A stretch of DNA of 10,931 nucleotides from Saccoglossus kowalevskii (lineage: Eukaryota > Hemichordata > Enteropneusta > Harrimaniidae). Of the stretch, positions 8,189-10,931 are shown in pieces. How positions within the stretch are numbered: the stretch's first letter is position 1; every line of letters starts with the position of its first letter. The notes beneath the pieces are model-generated. The model had not been told where the DNA came from and made no database searches. It was given only the letters and a program-made list of their open reading frames with translations. Location of the stretch: contig NW_003123422.1 in assembly GCF_000003605.2 (NCBI RefSeq), positions 43,577-54,507 on the forward strand, read 5' to 3'. The position numbers were made by a program, and so were the translations under genes.

Positions 8189-8591
8189 CTATATTGTTTT
8201 CAGTTTTTCCTCTCTTGTTTTGAAACAGTTCTCTGTGTATTTTGCTATTTGTATTATTGTTTTCTCATCTTGATTATTTAAAACATATTTTAGTTATTCT
8301 TTAGTTTTTGCTAAATGTGGGGGTGATAACAGCTGATAAAGTTTATTTTCTCCCATGTTTTTCGTCCTAGGCGTTCTTTTCACAACATAGACATTTTCTG
8401 TCAGATATATCTGTGTTGTTGTATCTTCCAGTCTCTATTTGTAGTATGTGAACACTAATCCTCAATTTTGTCATTGATGACCTGTGATGAGTATTTTTGA
8501 CTACGTGTAAGTAGTTTTCAAAGCCAAAGTATGTTTTCAGTTCGCTGTAAGTGCGCAATTTATTTTTGTGATATTTTTTCCTTTGTTATCA
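8189..8591 (-). pseudogene. Broken C-terminal part of a LINE (non-LTR retrotransposon) ORF2
   Basis: The minus strand encodes, in the frame ending at a TAG at 8369-8367, a stretch with KLRTYSELKTYFGFENYL, then KLRISVHILQIETGRY, then DRKCLCC. This order (KLRTY-x-LK-x-x-FG-x-E-x-YL, LR-x-S-x-H-x-L-x-IE-x-GRY, R-x-C-x-x-C) is the conserved tail behind the reverse transcriptase of many invertebrate LINEs. Right after the stop, DEKH continues the usual (V)EDE-H motif. In another frame IAKYTENCFKTREEKLKTI ends at TAG 8191-8189, the usual AK-x-x-x-x-CF-x-x-R end of such proteins. An in-frame stop and at least one frameshift show it is dead. Upstream of about 8590 the frame is lost in poly-A-like tracts, so the RT core is not visible. 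Confidence 0.8.
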
Positions 8592-8890
8592 TTGTCTATA
8601 ATCTGTTTACAATTTTTTTTTAATTTTTTTTTTAGTTTTTCTTTATCTATAATTACATTGCTCGCGTTTTGCTTTTTTTTATATGTGAACTATCTGAGCA
8701 TGACCTTAATTTTTGGTCTTGACATTAGAACAATACCTTCTCTGTTGTTTGTTAACTTAATGTATTCCACTAATTTAATTTATTTATGTAATAATTTGAA
8801 TGTCGTTAGTTTTGAGGCTGTTCGATGGTTATTTCATTCCATGTATGCGTAACTAAGGGGTAACTAAGGGCGATTGGTGGCAAAAAAATG
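8592..8890. other. T-rich tract, possible further LINE decay
   Basis: The plus strand contains runs of T at about 8612-8640 and 8672-8680. A plus-strand open frame here encodes only phenylalanine- and leucine-rich sequence produced by these runs. Beyond it the minus strand has short open pieces that might be older LINE sequence, but I cannot align them to a known motif. Confidence 0.3.
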
Positions 8891-8990
8891 TAAAAAAATA
8901 TTTGTTTGGTGATGAATTTTGTTCTACACTTTGTGAAATACCTCTTTTCAATTTTCCCTGTTACAAACAACGGTAGTTTAGATCGTAGTA

Positions 8991-9103
8991 TGAATCAGAA
9001 GCGGACTTCGTTTAGTGCGACACGCGAAACTCCGTTTATCCATGGAGGTGAAAAAAGAAGTCAGTTTCGTGGTCGTAACGACTCCATATCGAACGATATT
9101 TAA
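8991..9103 (+). other. Short CpG-rich open frame, possible exon or fragment
   Basis: From an ATG at 8991 the frame encodes 37 residues to TAA 9101-9103, including MNQKRTSFSATRETPF and FRGRNDSISNDI. It is basic and rich in serine, threonine and arginine, with two possible phosphorylation sites of the R-x-x-S type. The CpG content is much higher than on either side. The same frame is open further upstream, to about 8906, through T-rich sequence. No family was recognised. It may be a terminal exon, a retrocopy fragment or chance. Confidence 0.25.
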
Positions 9104-9190
9104 TCTCTGTTAAACATTAGCTTTTGTCTAGAATCGGTCACGTGATTCATGGTTAGTTCAAAAACTGTTTCAATTGATTTGCTGAATTGT

Positions 9191-9441
9191 TCGAGTTACA
9201 GAAATGACCACGCCCATATTTTTGAAACCACGCCCACTTTTGTGAAACCATACCCAAATTGTAACTCGATGTTCAATTAATAGTTAACATAACTTCGAGT
9301 TACGGGTAACATACATTTTGTTCTTTGTTCAACGTCCACATTCAGTAACTCGAACTTTAAATAAAAGTTAACCAAACTTTGAGTTACGGGCAACATATAT
9401 TCTTTTGTTTTGTTTAACAGTAACTCGAACTTGCCGAGTTA
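9191..9441. repeat. Array of three GAGTTAC/GTAACTC hairpins
   Basis: Arm pairs are TCGAGTTACA 9191-9200 with TGTAACTCGA 9260-9269 (10 bp perfect), TTCGAGTTAC 9294-9303 with GTAACTCGAA 9345-9354 (10 bp perfect), and TTGAGTTAC 9379-9387 with GTAACTCGA 9420-9428 (one mismatch). A further half site, CGAGTTA, is at 9435-9441. The second and third hairpins are tandem copies of one unit of roughly 85 bases: AGTTAAC, the arm, GGG(T/C)AACATA, T-rich loop, the other arm. Confidence 0.8.
9201..9262 (+). repeat. Triplicated 19-23-bp unit with CCACGCCC core
   Basis: Three adjacent units start with GAAA at 9201, 9224 and 9244. The first two contain CCACGCCCA and the third a decayed CCATACCCA. They fill the loop of the first hairpin exactly. 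CCACGCCC resembles the GC/CACCC-box core bound by KLF/Sp zinc-finger factors, but the motif also occurs in dispersed repeats. Confidence 0.75.
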
Positions 9442-9511
9442 AGCATAAGCATAGTTCAAGAACGAAACTTTTTTCTACATTTTAACGGTACATTTCCACA
9501 ACTACGTCTCT

Positions 9512-9680
9512 CCAATATATATTATAATAACTTTATTACACTACTAAAACTTTCAGAGGGGTTTTGAATGGCAAGGAACATAAATACAAAGAAATACAAA
9601 AAACATTATTATTATTATTATTTGTACATTTGAGGCGCAAGGCAGGAATACAGGAATAAAGTCATACATTACCAGTTAGT
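9512..9680 (-). mobile_element. Second LINE-like 3' end (short fragment)
   Basis: On the minus strand the sequence ATTCAAAACCCC leads to TAATAAAG (AATAAAG at 9537-9531) and a TTATTATAATATATA tail. The element at 7939-8188 shows the same layout: ATTCAAAATCC, a short interval, AATAAAG, then a TAA-rich tail. The same strand and similar last 60 bases suggest a related LINE family. No coding sequence is present, so this would be a strongly 5'-truncated copy. Confidence 0.45.
9605..9622 (+). repeat. (ATT)6 microsatellite
   Basis: Six perfect ATT triplets lie inside the second LINE-like fragment. The sequence TTTGTAC beside it may be the junction of another element's triplet tail. Confidence 0.9.
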
Positions 9681-9715
9681 AGACCCATTGTAACTCCAAC
9701 ATTTTTTTTTCACTA

Positions 9716-9750
9716 CCATAGAAGGTACTCGGACATTCTACCTTCCATGG
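9716..9750. repeat. Small hairpin
   Basis: CCATAGAAGGTA at 9716-9727 pairs with TACCTTCCATGG at 9739-9750 with one mismatch (G-T in RNA) and an 11-base loop. Function unknown. Confidence 0.5.
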
Positions 9751-9759
9751 CACTACCTT

Positions 9760-10870
9760 CTCCGATTACTTGACTTGAAAACATGAAAATGAATACACGC
9801 TAAAACTGTCACTTGGTGGCGCTATTACTCCTAATTCGGCATTTGATGTCTTCAATGTGTTATAGCTAGTACATCAAGGCCACCAGTTTGAGATGATTTT
9901 CAAAAGTTTACAAATTAAAAGTCACATCAACACATTCCGGCAACACAGTGCTAAATAAGTTATCATATTTCTTTCAAAAGGGTATTACTGTTATATAGTG
10001 ACACAACTGTTTACTCGTCCCTACAGATATAAGTATAGTGTTCACGCTGTATGAAGTACGGGCATATAGGACAGCAGGCATTATATAACATCTCTGTATA
10101 TGCATTGGTTTATTTGCTTTGTCAATGTTTATCTATCTGATGAACAACCCTGGTTATCTGATTGGGGTAAATAGCGTGTGTTTAGTTATGCAAATTAAAA
10201 ACAACAGCTTAAATGCACAGAAAATGTTGTCCAGAATGTGTAAAATCATATCGACGACAGTCATATTGTTTTGGTTCTATGGCTCTCTCGGCACTGGCAA
10301 CTGACTTTTAGCTTTCTTTTTTTACTACTTTGACGTTTTCACATTATGCATATACCAGTCAGACACTGACAAGTAAATAAACGGTCCAAGACATGATAGA
10401 GGATGGAGGGTCGGCATGGGTTATTTTCGTAAACTGTAATCAATTGTTTTTATTTTCATAATAATGTAATTTAAATGAATAAAATGTAATCAGCTATTTT
10501 ATTCGCCCGTAATTTTGAATTAGCTTTATCTGTAAAGTGTAAAAACCTAACTGTAAATGGAACTTCCATTTGATTTTCAGCTACCCCTTGTCCCCCCCCC
10601 CCCTCAATACGGGACTCTGAATAACAGGTATGCCCGGAAGATAGCGTCAACATACAGTATTGATGAAGGAAATTCATATTACAATTTTATGCTTCCGAAC
10701 ATTCCGATATTTATGCTGGATAACACAGAACACAAGTACATAGTTTTGTCAAATCAATAAAAAATATATACTATGGTCCCCATGGTATACATGTACATAC
10801 AAATGTTACTACCAAATAAATATCAGTAAATACAATTTTCAATCATTTCATTTTTTTCTTCAAATCCTGC
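9760..10870. other. AT-rich intergenic or 5'-UTR intron sequence
   Basis: No recognisable coding sequence or repeat family was seen. Short open frames at 10119-10304 and 10557-10760 on the plus strand have no family features. A C12 run at 10592-10603 is a likely variable site. If the candidate exon at the right end is real, part of this stretch is an intron of that gene. Confidence 0.4.
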
Positions 10871-10872
10871 AG

Positions 10873-10931
10873 CCACCACGGACAAATTGACAATATGGCT
10901 AAACCGTCAGTTGTGAACTTTAAATCTAATT
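10873..10931 (+). CDS. Candidate first coding exon of a plus-strand gene, cut by the window end
   Basis: A pyrimidine-rich tract (about 10845-10860, mostly T) leads to CCTGCAG ending at 10872, a good 3' splice site. The sequence after it has an ATG at 10895-10897 with A at -3 and G at +4, and stays open to the window end, starting MAKPSVVNFKSN. The first 22 bases would be 5' UTR. This is the layout of a gene whose 5' UTR is interrupted by an intron. Only 12 codons are visible, so neither the product nor even the coding status is secure. Confidence 0.35.

Noticed and set aside
8568-8852. 94-codon plus-strand frame, phenylalanine- and leucine-rich, membrane-like
   Set aside because: Produced by poly-T runs opposite a decayed LINE; hydrophobicity here is a composition artefact.
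10471-10760. Overlapping open frames on both strands, the plus one with a proline run
   Set aside because: The proline run is the C12 tract; no motif and no convincing splice arrangement.

Overview
The window is AT-rich nuclear DNA from a eukaryote, most likely an invertebrate animal. The evidence is short coding exons with GT-AG splice sites separated by 1-2.3 kb introns, a degenerate LINE retrotransposon, a minisatellite, MITE-like inverted repeats, and CpGs clustered in a few islands within CpG-poor DNA. The species cannot be named from the sequence. There is no bacterial-style operon, phage or CRISPR structure.

The main gene is on the minus strand. Four consecutive coding exons (6474-6389, 4086-3990, 2741-2646 and 1649-1596) join in one reading frame, with matching intron phases 2, 0 and 0. 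They encode the first 111 residues of an EF-hand protein. The gene leaves the window on the left. Wording in the first helix region and the EF-hand that follows resembles the N-terminus of ciliary WD-repeat/EF-hand proteins (WDR49/CFAP337, WDR64 type). This family assignment is tentative because no WD repeat lies in the window. A CpG-enriched 5' flank (about 6475-7010) carries a sequence that fits the RFX X-box consensus in gene orientation, which independently points to a ciliary gene.

Left edge (1-1370): a 62-bp minisatellite with two main unit types in a higher-order order, then unassigned DNA, then one solo copy of the same unit. All of this lies in, or downstream of, intron 4. Introns 3 to 1 (1650-6388) hold two MITE-like inverted-repeat elements and one CpG-rich open stretch of unknown origin.

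Right half (7000-10931): small palindromes, then a minus-strand LINE relic (about 8580-7939) with a recognisable C-terminal ORF2 domain, broken frames and a TAA-rich 3' tail. A second LINE-like 3' end lies near 9512-9680. Between them are a CpG-rich short ORF and a run of three GAGTTAC/GTAACTC hairpins, the first of which encloses a CCACGCCC triplication. At the extreme right a good 3' splice site followed by an ATG in good context may be the first coding exon of a plus-strand gene that continues outside the window.
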